64,000 nucleotides of DNA from Smittia aterrima (Eukaryota > Arthropoda > Insecta > Diptera > Chironomidae): the NCBI GenBank assembly GCA_033063855.1, contig CP093831.1, positions 27,838,001 through 27,902,000 on the forward strand, written 5' to 3'. The notes beneath the pieces were generated by a model. It did no database searches. It saw only the letters and a list, made by a program, of their open reading frames with translations, and was not told the origin of the DNA. This document shows, one piece after another, positions 37,488 to 49,095 of this stretch. The position numbers and the translations under genes are program-made. Numbering within the stretch: the stretch's first letter is position 1; each line of letters opens with the position of its first letter.

Positions 37488-38016
37488 GAAACTCTCAAAA
37501 ATGTTTCTGAATCTCCAAATCATTGTCATCAAAAACTCAGGATTACTCTCCTTGCGAAGAAACGATTTTCCATTACTCAATCGATTGAAGAAGATTGAGA
37601 TCACAGGAAACAATTTGACATCGATTGAAAAAGGAACTTTCGATGGAGTGACTGAACTTGAAGTTCTCGATTTGTCATCTAACGAAATTAAGTCGTTTCC
37701 ATCAAGAATATTTATTTACTTGGAGAACTTGAAGAAATTAATTCTCTCATCAAATCGCCTCAAACAATTCACCGCTGACCTTCTACCGTTTAAATGCTTA
37801 ATCGTAGAATTCCGAATCAACAGCAACCAACTCCAAATGATTGAAGCAAATATTCTCCGTTTTCTGAAAAATTCCAAAGTCATCGACTTCTCAAATAACA
37901 TTTGCATTGACACAGAGTACGAGAAGTATAATGTTTATGGAATATCTTTTGCTGATCTTTCTGGACACATCAAATCGCTTTGTTTATTTACGTGTGATAT
38001 TTTCAATTGCTCGTAG
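37488..38016 (+). pseudogene. Truncated duplicate of the secreted LRR gene (C-terminal part)
   Basis: Nearly the same DNA as 32757-33290 of the LRR gene, from the sequence around KMFPNLQIIVIKNSG to the stop after DIFNCS. It has a few substitutions (NDFPLLNRL, EIKSFPSRI, FTCDIFNCS). The reading frame is still open for about 171 residues. There is no signal peptide, no first two LRR modules and no obvious promoter, so it is most likely a recent non-functional fragment. It sits between IR copies 1 and 2. Confidence 0.8.
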
Positions 38017-38051
38017 AACAAAATGTATTTTATTATATTATATATTAATAT

Positions 38052-38168
38052 ATGAAAAGAAAATTTGAAGAATTGAAAGTCGGAAATTTGATAAAAGTTT
38101 ATAAAAAGGATCTGAAGAAAGTTTTAATTGAAGAGACCGGAAATGTTCTTGTCGAGATTTTTAATTAA
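38052..38168 (+). pseudogene. 3' fragment of F-box gene
   Basis: Encodes MKRKFEELKVGNLIKVYKKD and ends GNVLVEIFN-stop. It corresponds to the last ~38 residues of F-box copy 3 (RKFEELRVDRLVDVDEND to GNFN). It follows the LRR fragment after only about 35 bases, so a segment equivalent to roughly 33330-34797 has been lost between them. Confidence 0.75.
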
Positions 38169-38397
38169 AAGAATTGTAAATTAAATGAGAATATTTTATA
38201 ATAAATTTAAAAACATATACGTGACTTATGAATTTCTTCTCGTTCAATAAAAAAAAAAAATTTAGCCAAATTTTGATAAACCCACTTTGCAAATTTTTAT
38301 TTTGCGTTGAAACTCTCAAACTTTATTCACATTTAACATTGAATTTAAAACATTTCCAAACAAAACATTCGAGTTCTCTTGCTTAAAAGTGTGCGCT

Positions 38398-40414
38398 TTA
38401 ATGTCGTGATGAGTAAAATGCGTGCAGAATGTATTTCATGACGAGATAGTCTTTCAGAGTTGTGATCCATTCGTAGATGAACGCAGCAACTGCGAACAAC
38501 AAACTCGAAGTCCAAATGACGAATCCAGGTTCAAGCATCTTCATGTTCAAAATTTTTGGGTCCTCAAAGACTTTAAATCGTTTTTCATGTAGCTCCGGCC
38601 AGGGCAAACTACCGCAGGCTCCAAACACTGGATGCTTAAAGATTCCACCAACGAAATGATGTTTCATTCTGTGTTCAATTGTTTCGAACAAATAATGATG
38701 ACGCGGAAATTTAAGACCACAAATGCTCAAGTGCGAATAATCCTTAACCATTCGTTTGAGATAATCCTTTTTCGTCAAATCTTTTTGACTTCGGCCTAAA
38801 CTATGAAACTGCACAATTTCTAACACACAAGTGTTTATCTGATGGGCATATAAGGCGGATATAAAACGATCTCTAGTTGAAACAACTTTTCCTCTATAAG
38901 TAAAAAAGTATTAAAAGTAAATTTAAGGTTTTCCAGTCGCAGGCCAGTTGTGAGAAGGTTTCTAAGAACAATAAAAAATTTACCTTTTTGAAATTTCTGA
39001 TTCCGGAAACTTTTCTTTGTAATTTGGCTCCATTACGAAAGTGTAACCTTTCTCAATCATCTCGTCGATCGTGTGTTCGATTGGTTTTTCGATGTCTTTT
39101 TGCATGAACTCGAAGGTTTTTCCTTGCCAAGCTGTTCGAATGATCAAGCAATAAAGAATGAACACCATCGTCAGAAATCTTGCGAAGTTTCTTCTTGGCA
39201 TGACAACTTGTGAGATTCCAAAGAATATTTGAATGACATTCAACCATGGCGTGTCGATTTCGCGGCCGATGATGAAATCTCTTATCGATTTTTTCACGCA
39301 GCAGTACAAGATCAGAATCGTCGTGAATGCTGTCACGAACGTGATTGCTATCATTGCCCACGTGAATTCATCAAATGGCATCAGCATCTTGTCGTATTCT
39401 GAATATAATGTGAAGTTTTCAAGTGTTTTCAATCGGGAATCAATGAATTCGAGAGGAAATGTGATGAATTTGATGTCGCTTTCTATTTCGAGTCTAACAA
39501 CAAATAAAAAAGAAATATTTTGTGATGGACAATTTCTTATGAATTACTTACTCGTTGAAATAATGTGTGTCACGATATCTATCAAAACTATTGAGACATC
39601 CTTTCGCGAACAAAACGTCAATTTTGGACTTTCCAGGTTTCGTTGTCGCGTTATTGAGAACATGAAGAGACTTGGTAACTTCAACATCAAGCTGTGAAAA
39701 TGTTGATCCATCTGTCAGAGCTTGAGCTGTAACGATAGTGCAGCCATGAAGGTTTGCCGATTTTCTCATCGAGAATTTGTCGTTTTCCCACTTTCGAGTT
39801 ATTTTGTTGAATTTGTTTAGTTCAATTAGCTGAAGCTCTCCACATTTTCCAGGAGAGAACCAAACAAACGTCAGCAGTTTGATGTAATCAGTTTCGTCAA
39901 CGAGGAAATATTCGTATTGGATGATGTCCAGTAAATATGAATTGAGATGATACAACCTCTCGTAGATAATTTCGTTCTTTTTAGCCCTTTCTGTAACATC
40001 CGCCTTTAGAGATTCAATGTCAGAGATTGTTGCGTGTTGGCAATAGACGAAAAGCTGAAGCGGTTTGTAGAATTCATTCGTCAATTTTAATTTTTGATTG
40101 AATTCCTTGACGAATGAGAAATTGTTGAAGGTTAAGAGAGTTGAGCTGTCGAGCAAGATCTTTTCCTTGTCCATTTGCAAGTTCTTCAGTTGAAATGGCA
40201 TCGCGTTCTCGTTCAAGTCCTTCAAGATTAGTGACGTCATCGTGTCCGAGTCTACTCCATAATTGTTGATGAACATTCTCGTTTCCAGTTGGAACAAATG
40301 ACGAGTTACGTTCTCAAAAGCCTTCGACATGACTTCGAGCGATGTATCCTCACTTAAAATCATTCCTTCGCACAAAGAACTCAGTAGCAATGAAAAGATG
40401 AAATAAATTTTCAT
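38398..40414 (-). CDS. Divergent ionotropic receptor, array copy 2 (subtype A)
   Basis: Exons 39552-40414, 38984-39493 and 38398-38893 (1869 nt, 622 aa). Same plan as copy 1: signal peptide, SANLHGCTI, M1 WAMIAITFVTAFTTILIL, pore VVMPRRNFARFLTMVFILY, RTAWQGKTF and M3 PGFVIWTSSLLFAVAAFIY. Subtype A is recognised by YCQHATISD in exon 1 and QINTC early in exon 3. It differs from copy 1 mainly around residues 150-170 (AKKNEIIYERLYHLNS) and in the exon 1 tail (FDRYRDTHYFNE). AATAAA on the minus strand is at 38322-38327. Intron 1 is 58 bp. A conserved block is at 40559-40618. All frames are intact. Confidence 0.85.
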
Positions 40415-40558
40415 TTTTATTCACAATTTTCTTATTTTCAACTTAGTAACTCGAAGAAACCCTTTGTACTGACAAAGCAAATGAACGTTACCTGAGCCAC
40501 TCACTTGTTAAAAATGTCTAACAACGGTCGAACATGTAAAATATTTCATACAAGTCTT

Positions 40559-40618
40559 ATCTGCATGAGAAAATATTCAAGGCTTCAACATTTTTCTTTA
40601 GGTACAAGTTGTGCGTGT
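40559..40618 (-). promoter_or_regulatory. Conserved upstream block of IR copy 2
   Basis: Contains GAATATTTTCTCATGCAGAT on the minus strand, 145 bp upstream of the ATG, and matches the blocks of the other copies. Confidence 0.6.
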
Positions 40619-40754
40619 TTAGTCTTTCATAAAAAGTAAATCAATTTTTAGTAATTCACTACAAGACCTGTAACTCGAAATATCCTGAGGTGACATGATT
40701 TGAGGGTGTGCTCTCTAGTATTGCTATAACTAAAATCGGCGAAAGGAAAAAGTA

Positions 40755-40960
40755 ATTTTTCGGGTTTTTCATCCGAAGGATGGAAACACCCGATTATGGT
40801 CGCTTTGTCCGGCATCCTTTGTTGTTTATTGAAACAACTCGCGAACGCAATGAGCTAGCAAATTAATTTCTTCACCTTTCGATAGAGAATTTTAATTGGG
40901 AAAACAACTTGAGGATTTTTGGCTATCTCATCAGGATAGCGCCCACGGGCCCAAAAAACT
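40755..40960 (+). repeat. Dispersed intergenic repeat, 'GAGCTAGC' family
   Basis: Contains GGGTTTTTCATCCGAAGGAT, GGTCGCTTTGTCCG, CGCGAACGCAATGAGCTAGC, a TTTCTTCACC...CGATAGAGAATTTT segment and then CTCATCAGGATAGCGCCCAC. The same ordered segments occur at 55260-55510 (inverted), 58080-58200, 61517-61690 and 63680-64000 (inverted). Confidence 0.75.
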
Positions 40961-42519
40961 TAAGAGTGACATCTGTTGTTGATGAGCAGGCTTTTGGTAG
41001 AACCTAAAGTTGGAATCAAACAACGAGTCTCATTGAATTCAAAAAAAATATAACGGATTCGCATAAAACAATATTGTTAATTAACTAAATAAAATTTTGT
41101 TTGAACGGAAATGAAACATTCGTTTCGAGAGTTATAAATAAAAGAATCATTTAAATTAAATAAAAATAATCAACAATAAATTAACAAACATAGATGTGAC
41201 CTGTCTTCTCTATAACTTTCTGCACGTTCATTGAAAAAAAGTTTTAGTCAAATTTCTGATCAACTAACTTTGCAAAGTTTTATTTTGTTTTGAAACTCTT
41301 AAACTTTTTTCACATTTAACATTGAATTTAAAATATTTTTAAACAAAACTTTCGAGTTCTCACGTCAATGGTTGTGCGATCTAATGTCGTAATGAGTAAA
41401 AAGCGTACAGAATGTATTTCATGACGAGATAGTCTTTCAGAGCTGTGATCCATTCGTAGATGAACGCAGCAACTGCGAACAACAAACTTGAAGTCCAAAT
41501 GACGAATCCAGGTTCAAGCATCTTCATGGTCAAAATTTTCGGGTCCTCGACGACTTTAAAACGTTTTTGTGTTAGTTCCGGCCAGGACAAACTTCCGCAT
41601 GAACTTCCAAACTTTGCATGCATGAAAATTCCGCCAACGAAGTGCTTTTGCATCCTGTGGTCAATTGTTTCGAACAAATGATGATGACGTGGGAATTTGA
41701 GTCCACAAATACTCAAGTGCGAATATTGCTTAACCAGTCTTTTGGCAATAAACCTTTGAAACTCTATCTCGTTTGTTTTATCACTCAATACATTTTGCAA
41801 CAATTGGAACATGCAAGGGTTCATCTGATGGACTAGCTTTTCAGTTTCTTCTTTTTTTAAGTAACTACTACCTATTGACTCAACTTTTCCTCTATAAGTA
41901 AAAAAAAGTATTGAAAGTAAATTCGAGGTTTCCAGTCGCAGGTTAGTTGTGAGAAGGCTTCTGAGTACAATAAAAATTTACCTTTTAGAAATCTCTGATT
42001 CCGGAAACTTTTCTTTATAATTGTCCTCCAAAACGAACGTGTAACCTTTCTCAATTAACTCGTCGATCGTATGCTCTTCCATTGGTATTTCGATGTCTTT
42101 CTGCATGAACTCGAAGGTTTTTCCTTGCCAAGCTGTTCGAATGATCAAGCAATAAAGAATGAACACCATCGTCAGGAATCTTGCGAAGTTTCTTCTTGGC
42201 ATGACAGTTTGAGAGATTCCAAAGAAAATTTGAATGACATTGAGCGCTGGTCTGTTAACGTTCCGGCCGATGATGAAATCTCTTATTGACTTTTTTACGC
42301 AGCAGTGCAAGATCAGAATCGTCGCGAATACTATCGCAAACATTATTGCTATCATTGCCCACGTGAATTCATCGAAAGGCATCGCCAACTTGTCGTATTC
42401 AGAATAAAGTTCAAACTCATACTCTGTCGTCAATCGCGAATTTATGTATTCAAGAGGATATGTGATGAAATCGACATCAACTCCTTTTATCGATCTAAAA
42501 GCAAATGGAAGAGAAATTA

Positions 42520-42800
42520 TCTTTGAGAAAAGTAAACGCAGCTAATAGTCCAAGCAAGTTAACATGTAAAATTTGGTTACATTAAGTAGTCTAAAGACTT
42601 TAGACTAAAGTTTATCCACAGACTTGGTACTCGCAGTCTTAAAAGGCCTGGCCTTCCTTGTTCCTAAAGAAGCATTTACAACTATCTTTTTCAGAAAAGG
42701 TTTCTGTCTTGTCTGTCCCTAGATGAGAGCACGCTATCATACCTTGGGAATTGCGGTTGGGAGGGATTTTTGTAATGCACTGGACCTTTGAGATATTATT
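42520..42800 (-). repeat. Intron-1 inserted module, copy 3
   Basis: A segment with AACGCAGCTAATAGTCCA, GACTTGGTACTCGCAGTCTT, GGCCTGGCCTTCC, CTTGTCTGTCCCTAGATGAG and GCACTGGACCTTTGAGATAT. It is shared with intron 1 of copies 4, 5 and 7 and absent from the 58-bp introns of copies 1, 2 and 6. No coding potential was recognised. Confidence 0.75.
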
Positions 42801-43459
42801 AAATAAAGATAATACCCATTTGGACTCGTTATATTTCATAGATTCAAGTTTTATTAAGATTAACTGGAATTTCAAGTGTTTCAGCTTTTGGCGTAGTTGT
42901 AGCCCCCTGTTACTTTGAGTCTAACTTACCCGTCATTGTTCTGTGTGATGCGATATCTATCAAAAGCATCGTAACATCCTCTCTCGAAAAATATGTCAGA
43001 ATTGTTGAAAAAAATTGTTATTATTGTTGCGTTGTTGAGAACTTGACGAGTCTCCGTAAAGTCATTTCCAGGTTGTGTAAGTGTAGTCATGTCATGCATA
43101 ACTAATGCTTCAAAGATAGTGCAGCCATGAAGGTTCGCCGATTTTCTCATCGAAAATTTGTCATTCTCCCACCTTCTTGTTATTTTGTTGTAGTTGTTTA
43201 GTTCAATTAACTGAAGCTCTCCACATTTTCCAGGAGAGAACCAAACAAACGTCAGCAGTTTGATGTAATCAGTTTCGTCAACGAAGAAATATTCGTATTG
43301 GATGATGTCCAGTAAATACGAATTAAGTTGAGAAACTCCCAAAAACCCATTTACAGTAATCTTGTTGTTCTTCGCCCTTTCCATGACATCCAACTCGAGA
43401 GATTCAATGTCAGAGATTGTTGCGTGTGGACAATAGACGAAAAGCTGAAGCGGTTTGTA

Positions 43460-44759
43460 CAGGGTGATGGGAAAGTATTGACGCCTATATTTTGACGAAT
43501 ATCTCAATAACCAATAAACGTGTGTCAAACATTTTGGTATTTTTGGAAAGCTTACATTCTAGAGAAGAAAACCCTATACCACATTTTGAATCTTTCAGTT
43601 CGAGTGTCACAAACTGAGTAGAAATGTGAAAATTTTATTTGGTGCTGGGCACGCAGGTGGCGCCCTCGTTTTCATCATAATTTTTGATATTTCTTTTCTT
43701 CTAAGAAAAATTAATGTTGGATTTTTTTAAAGTCAAGAGATGCAATTATCAAATTAAAAAAACCAAAAGCCAAAATATTTCGATCCTGCAACATGGGAAG
43801 CAACTAAATATTAAAAAAAAAAATTCGAAAAAAAAAATTCTTCACGCTAAAACACACTTTTCATTGTAAGTTGGTGATAAGTATTGTTTAGAGTGAAAAT
43901 AATATTTAAAATACTAATTCTTGGGTTTTGCCATCAGAAAAAGTTGCAGAACTACATCCAGATAGTTGCGTATATTCATTTTATGGCTAATTTCGGTAAA
44001 ATTTAAGAGTTATCTACTTTTCAAAGAAAAAGATCGGTCAACAGTGATCCAGCTAAAATTTGCGGATAGTTTATTTACACGTTTGTAGCTTAGAATATCT
44101 TCAAGCAGAATCGTACAGATACGATGAAATTAAAAGCTTTAAGAAACTTGTCACATCAAAGTTTGTTGCCGAAATTTTTTTTTGCGGCGCTAGCGTGCCA
44201 CGTAATCAAGCACTTAGGTCTTTGATGTTATTTCATTTGCTGAGCATTTTCTTGTTAATAAATTTTGGTTTTATTGAATTAAAAAGATCAACGCCTTATT
44301 TTAAGTGTGTCATAATGGCATTTTGTTCGAATTCTAGACTTTTTGCAAGCTTTCTTCCTAATCTCTCCGATTTTCTCGTGATTTGATTCTTGACGGATTT
44401 GATCATTGCTGGAGTTCAATCTGTTTGTGGCCGGTCGCTTTTCTTTCTTTATTCTATTTCTCGAATCTCTAAATTAAGTTTCGTAGTATCCTAAATTATT
44501 CTTATGATGATATTTTGATCACAAATTTCATTTAAATTTTGGGTATTCTGATAGTCCGCCATTTTTTTTGTATGAATTTTTTCCGCAATTTACTTTTTCT
44601 TATGTTGCGAGAGATTGGCAAGCTCGATCTCATTGAAACTTTGCGAGTTTGTTTAAAATACTTTGTTTTGCAAGCTTATGAAAATATTTTTTCATTTATT
44701 CTGCAACTGTTTCCAGAATTTTGACATGAAAATCGCGACAATACATTCCCATCACCCTG
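43460..44759. mobile_element. Tc1/mariner-like non-autonomous element, 1300 bp
   Basis: Ends are inverted repeats: CAGGGTGATGGGAAAGTATT at the left, and the right end reads inward as CAGGGTGATGGGAATGTATT. Similarity continues for about 25 bases. A TA dinucleotide flanks both sides (43458-43459 and 44760-44761). The uninterrupted target is seen in sister IR genes, so TA is a true target duplication, as expected of the Tc1/mariner/IS630 superfamily. The interior is AT-rich, and its longest ORF (44060-44386) shows no transposase motif, so it is non-autonomous or decayed. Confidence 0.88.
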
Positions 44760-45248
44760 TAGAATTCATTGGTCAACTTTAGTTTTTGATTGAACTTCTT
44801 GACGAATGCGAAATTGTTGAAGGTTAAGAGAGTTGAGCTGTCGAGAAAGACTTTTTCCTTTTCTAGTTGCAAGTTTTTCAGTTGAAATGGCATCGCGTTC
44901 TGGTTCAAGTCCTTCAGGATTAGTGACGTCATCGTATCCGAGTCTACTCCATAATTGTTGATGAACATTCTCGTTTCCAGTTGGAACAAATGACGAGTTA
45001 CGTTCTCAAAAGCCTTCGACAAGACTCCGAGCGATGAATCAACACTTAAAATGGTCCCTTCGCACAAAGCACTTAGTAGCAATGAAAAGATGAAATAAAT
45101 TTTCATTTTCCTTCACAATTTTCTTATTTTCAACTTAGTAACTCGAAGAAATGTTTTGTACTGACAGAAGTGAATGTCACCTTAGCTACATACTTGTTAG
45201 AAATGTTTCACCACTTTAGAACATGTAAAATATTTATTACAAGTGTTA

Positions 45249-45306
45249 TCTGCATGAGAAAATATTCAAGACTTCAACACTTTTCTTTAGGTACAAGTTG
45301 TGCGTG
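45249..45306 (-). promoter_or_regulatory. Conserved upstream block of IR copy 3
   Basis: The same TTTTCTCATGCAGAT-containing block as in the sister genes, about 143 bp upstream of the ATG. It is preserved although the gene is interrupted. Confidence 0.6.
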
Positions 45307-45732
45307 TTTAGTTTTTGGAAAATCATTTTTTAGTAATCTACTACAAGACTTACATATAACTTGAAATATAATAATTAGAATGGTCTTGATCTGAAATTCT
45401 TTCCTTCTGTCTGTAACGCTCGACTTTAGCGCAACTGGCGGCGAAAAACTTGAAGAATGAAGAGATTTCTTTTGACAGGCGGCATAGCCGCACAGGAAAA
45501 ACTAGTCTTTATATATTAAGAATAAATGTGACATGATTTGAGAAGTCAAATCAATTCGAAGATTCGAAAAATGTGGCGAGCATCTGAGTCAAGTAAAAAG
45601 AAATGGTTTCGAATCGAAACTTTCAATTGAAGAAACCAGAGACTACTCATCCAAATTATCGATTTCATTTATTCCTTTTCTCTTGCTTTAAACATCAAAA
45701 CGCTCATGAAGTGATTAGTTGTTTGGAAGTAG

Positions 45733-46036
45733 TGCAACTCTCGATTTTTTGTTGGATGGGAAATCGCGTTAACGTTTGCATTGAGAACTTAAATTCTGCA
45801 ATCTACGAAGTCGAATAGTTTACTCAGAGTGCCAGAAATCAAAGAGATGTTCTTCTTATTCTGATAATGGCTCAACGATTGAAAGGTTTCAACGGAATTT
45901 TCAACTCTGTTGTCTTTGAGACGTTGCTGACGGTTTGGTCACTTATTATTGAACAAAACTTTTTGAAATTAAAATTTCATTTCAGATTCTGTAATTTTCT
46001 TACTCGCTGCTGACTTTGTTACAAACAACGAACTAA
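45733..46036 (+). pseudogene. Odorant receptor pseudogene fragment
   Basis: Matches the 3' part of the odorant receptor gene at 47470-48833: FCWMGNRVNVCIENLNSAIY, then MAQRLKGFNGIFNSV, an intron, and a last exon like YSLLTLLQTTN. A TAG at 45816 replaces the Trp codon of EVEW, and a TAA at 45992 lies in the last exon. The 5' part is missing or unrecognisable. Confidence 0.82.
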
Positions 46037-47469
46037 AAATTTCATGAATTCATTGGAAATTAATCGGAAGGAACTTTTATTTAATGGCTTAGCCTCAAAG
46101 TTTGTTTGGAAAGTTTTTAAAGTTACCGATGCTTTCAGTAATTAAGTCTACTCAAAAATTAATGAATAACCACGACAGCCGTAATTGTTCCAAGAGTGAC
46201 AATCAGAAATCGTTAGTTAAAATTCTGTATCGTTTGAGGATAGTTTAAATGTTTAAAATAAAAAAATCAGCTTTCGAGAAGAATCCTGTTATTAAATTAA
46301 ATTCAAACTCTCATTCGTCGAATTTCCATCACACCAATCAAATTACCAAAAAACAATGGCAAGCCAAGTTAGACAGAAAATCAGCGGAAAATATTACAAA
46401 CGAAATTTAAATTTACTAAATTTCTTTTTTCTTCAAATTTCTTTTGACTTTTATTTAATTCCTGAATTATTAATGTCACGTGTGCAAAGGCACAAATAAA
46501 AGTATGAAGCCTTTGTTAACCTTCAAACTAATATTTATGCATTTCCAACCTTTCAGACAACGTCAGAGCGAAATGAAGGAAAATGCTTTCTCTGAATAAA
46601 TTTTACATTTCAATTAATTATTTGTTTAAAAAAAGTATTGACAATATTGCATCGTACGACGTTTGAAACATTGTCAAGCTCTACATGTTTAATATTTTAG
46701 GCATCGTCTAGGTGAGTATTGGAAAAAAAAAATATTTTTATTAGAGTAAAAAATTTAATAATTGCCGTAATTTAATCGTGGTCGTAATTTATAGTTTTCA
46801 GTAATCTTCTTAAATTACACGATTTTAAATTAAAATCTTTCAGTGTTGAGCAAAAGCATCAATTTAATTATTGTCAAACTATTAGCCATGGAATTCCGCT
46901 GAAAATTTAATAAAACGTCATTGGAAACATTGAGTCTTCTATTCTAACTAAATTCTTTTTATTTGGAAATTCAAAAACATTAATTTTAAGTTTCACTAAA
47001 TAGTAACAACGCGAATTCACTTCAATTTTTCTTAATTTATTTCTGAATTGCAACTTTTTTACCGAAATATAATAAACCGATTAAATAAATTTGAAAAGTG
47101 AGCCCAGTTAAATATTGCCCAGTTTCCCATAGACAGCGATTAGATTCAAATACGGCAGCCAAGCCGACAAAAAAACAGCCATTCAATGTGTCACGTTTAG
47201 TTTATTTGCGGCGACCACGGAAGAGTCTAATTTTTTTAATTAATCGTTCCTTAGACAGAAGACTTCAAGCACTATTTTAAACTTTAGATCGCTAAAAAAT
47301 TCAATTTGGTTCAAAAGTTATTACATGTTGAATTTGAAATTGACAAATTACAGCAGTCGTTTCATGTCGCACTCTAATTAATATTTAATTTAAAAAATTT
47401 GCTTTCCATTGAATTAAATTGAAACTCTCATTCGTCGATTGACTGTTAGACAAGTTAGACCGTTAAAAA
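46037..47469. other. AT-rich stretch between OR pseudogene and OR gene
   Basis: No supported exon. A short motif with CAAACTCTCATTCGTCGA followed by AAGTTAGAC occurs near 46305-46370 and again as GAAACTCTCATTCGTCGA near 47420-47460, immediately upstream of the OR start. It is probably a duplicated promoter-side segment. Confidence 0.5.
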
Positions 47470-48833
47470 ATGGAAATCATCGAAGGACCTTCCGTTCATG
47501 CAACTCGAATGGTTAAAGTTCAAGTTGGGATTGTGTGGAAATTGCTGAATCCTCTGAATGACAAAGGAAAATGGAATATTTTGTAAAATTGTTAAAATTG
47601 TGAAAATATTTATTTGTGACGAAAGTTATTTTTCTTCAGCTTCATTCTTAATGTAATGGTTCATGCAAACTTTGTGGTCGCAATCAGCGCCAACGTATTT
47701 TGCTCGGATAGTCTAACATCGATCGAGTTGGTGGAGAACGTTGGAGTTTTGCGTAAGTAGATTTTAATTCGAGGAAAGGAAAGGAGTTAACTTTTATTTT
47801 TTCAAAGTTCAAATCATTCGTCATCTTGGTTACTTGGCGATCTTGTTTCTTTTCCAAGCCAGAATTCAAAGAGCGATCGATCACATTGTCGAAGAAAGGC
47901 AAGAATTGTTTTGATTTTATTTCATACTTTAATAAAACCTTTCAGATTGCAACTTTGTTCAACTGACCACGATTGGTCGCTTTCAATTGATTACATGAAG
48001 AAAGAATTTAAAATCTCTGTTGTCAGTGCAGGAATAATAATTCTTATCTTGATCTTCGTCATCTTTTCACCTTTTGTCTTCGACAACATCAATGATTATC
48101 GGCTGCCCTATAACTTCTATTTCGTTTATTTGCCGTTTGACTCATTCATGACTCCAAAGTGGTTCCTTCATTACATTCAACAAGCGATCTTGGCGAATTT
48201 CGGAGCTGTGCTCTTTTATTTTTACACTGGAAACCTTCTGATGCTCATGAATTTTTCAAGCTTTGAAATCGACGCTTTGACTCTTCAAGTTAAGAAAATG
48301 TTTCAACAGAAAGAATCTGATGAAAACTCGATCAACGAGCAAGTGAGAAAAACAATTTTGCGAAGCTATCGAGTCATGGAATGGATGAACGAAGCCAGGG
48401 CTATCTTAAGATTCAGTTTCTTAATTGAATTTACAATGTCAGCTTTCGTTCTCACGATGTGCTTGTACACTCTAAGCTCCACTGCAAGTCTATCTACCTC
48501 GATGTTCGCGATTATTTCTGTTGCATCTCTGCAACTCTCACTTTTATGTTGGATGGGAAATCGAGTTAATGATTGTATTGAGAACTTAACTTCAGCAATC
48601 TACGAAGTCGAATGGTACACTCAGAATGTCAGAAACCGAAGAGATCATCTCAAGATCTTAATCATGGCTCAGCGATTGAAAGGATTCAATGGAATCTTCA
48701 ACTCTGTTGACTTTACAACATTGCTTAAGGTTTGATCTCAAATATTCAATTAAATATTCTTAACTCAAGAATTTTATTTCAGATTCTACAATTCACTTAC
48801 TCGTTGCTTGCATTGTTACAAACAACAAACTAA
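47470..48833 (+). CDS. Odorant receptor, 7tm_6 family
   Basis: Seven-transmembrane insect odorant receptor, expected to form a cation channel with the co-receptor Orco. Five exons: 47470-47582, 47640-47752, 47808-47898, 47946-48729 and 48783-48833. They sum to 1152 nt (383 aa). The intron after exon 3 uses a GC donor (AAAG|GCAAGA); the others are GT-AG. The model starts MEIIEGPSVHATRM. Hydrophobic segments include FILNVMVHANFVVAISANVF and VVSAGIIILILIFVIFSPFV, followed by several more in exon 4. The C-terminus has the OR-typical pattern AQRLKGFNGIFN, then ILQFTYSLLALLQTTN. It lies between IR copies 3 and 4 on the opposite strand, with a pseudogene copy to its left. The start could be slightly different, but the length is normal for the family. 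Confidence 0.87.
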
Positions 48834-49095
48834 AGTTACTTTAACAATTCTGATTTTAAGTTCTCAATTTTCATTCATGAATTAAATTTGGGAATATTAC
48901 CGACGAAGGCATTGTTAGACCGAATTCAATGTTAAAAATAAATTGAAGTTTAAAAATTAAATAATTTCAGATCAGCTCTTAAGTCTTTTAATTAGAAAAT
49001 TGCAAAAGAGAGGCCAGAAGGTTTCAAATTTAATTTCTTATTTTCATTGAATTCTTTTAGGTTGCAACTTCGTTCGACTGACTGCCATCGAACTG

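Larger units (their letters stand above)
41381..45106 (-). pseudogene. Ionotropic receptor, array copy 3 (subtype B), split by a transposon
   Basis: Exons 42930-45106 (holding the insertion), 41982-42494 and 41381-41891. If the 1300-bp element at 43460-44759 and one TA are discounted, exon 1 is 875 nt and the gene sums to 1899 nt, a whole number of codons. The insertion falls in the Tyr codon of the FYKPLQLFVYC region. With it in place, translation stops shortly after TNEFY. Every other part is open and normal: signal peptide, SANLHGCTI, pore PRRNFARFLTM, RTAWQG and M3. Subtype B marks are YCPHATISD in exon 1 and QMNPC in exon 3. Exons 2 and 3 are almost identical to copy 7. The downstream AATAAA found in most copies reads AAAAAA here. 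It is non-functional as sequenced, unless the element excises. Confidence 0.85.

Noticed and set aside
38980..39432. The second IR exon ORFs (about 150 codons each) as separate small membrane-protein genes
   Set aside because: They are the M1-M2 exons of the IR genes. The splice sites and phases join them to flanking exons, and total lengths come out as whole codons.
39233..39697. Plus-strand ORFs of 70-150 codons antisense to the IR genes
   Set aside because: They recur at the same position in every copy, as expected of shadows of a conserved coding sequence. They have no family signature of their own.
44060..44386. 108-codon ORF inside the inserted element as a transposase
   Set aside because: No DDE/D spacing, helix-turn-helix or other transposase motif was visible. 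The composition looks like chance AT-rich ORF sequence.
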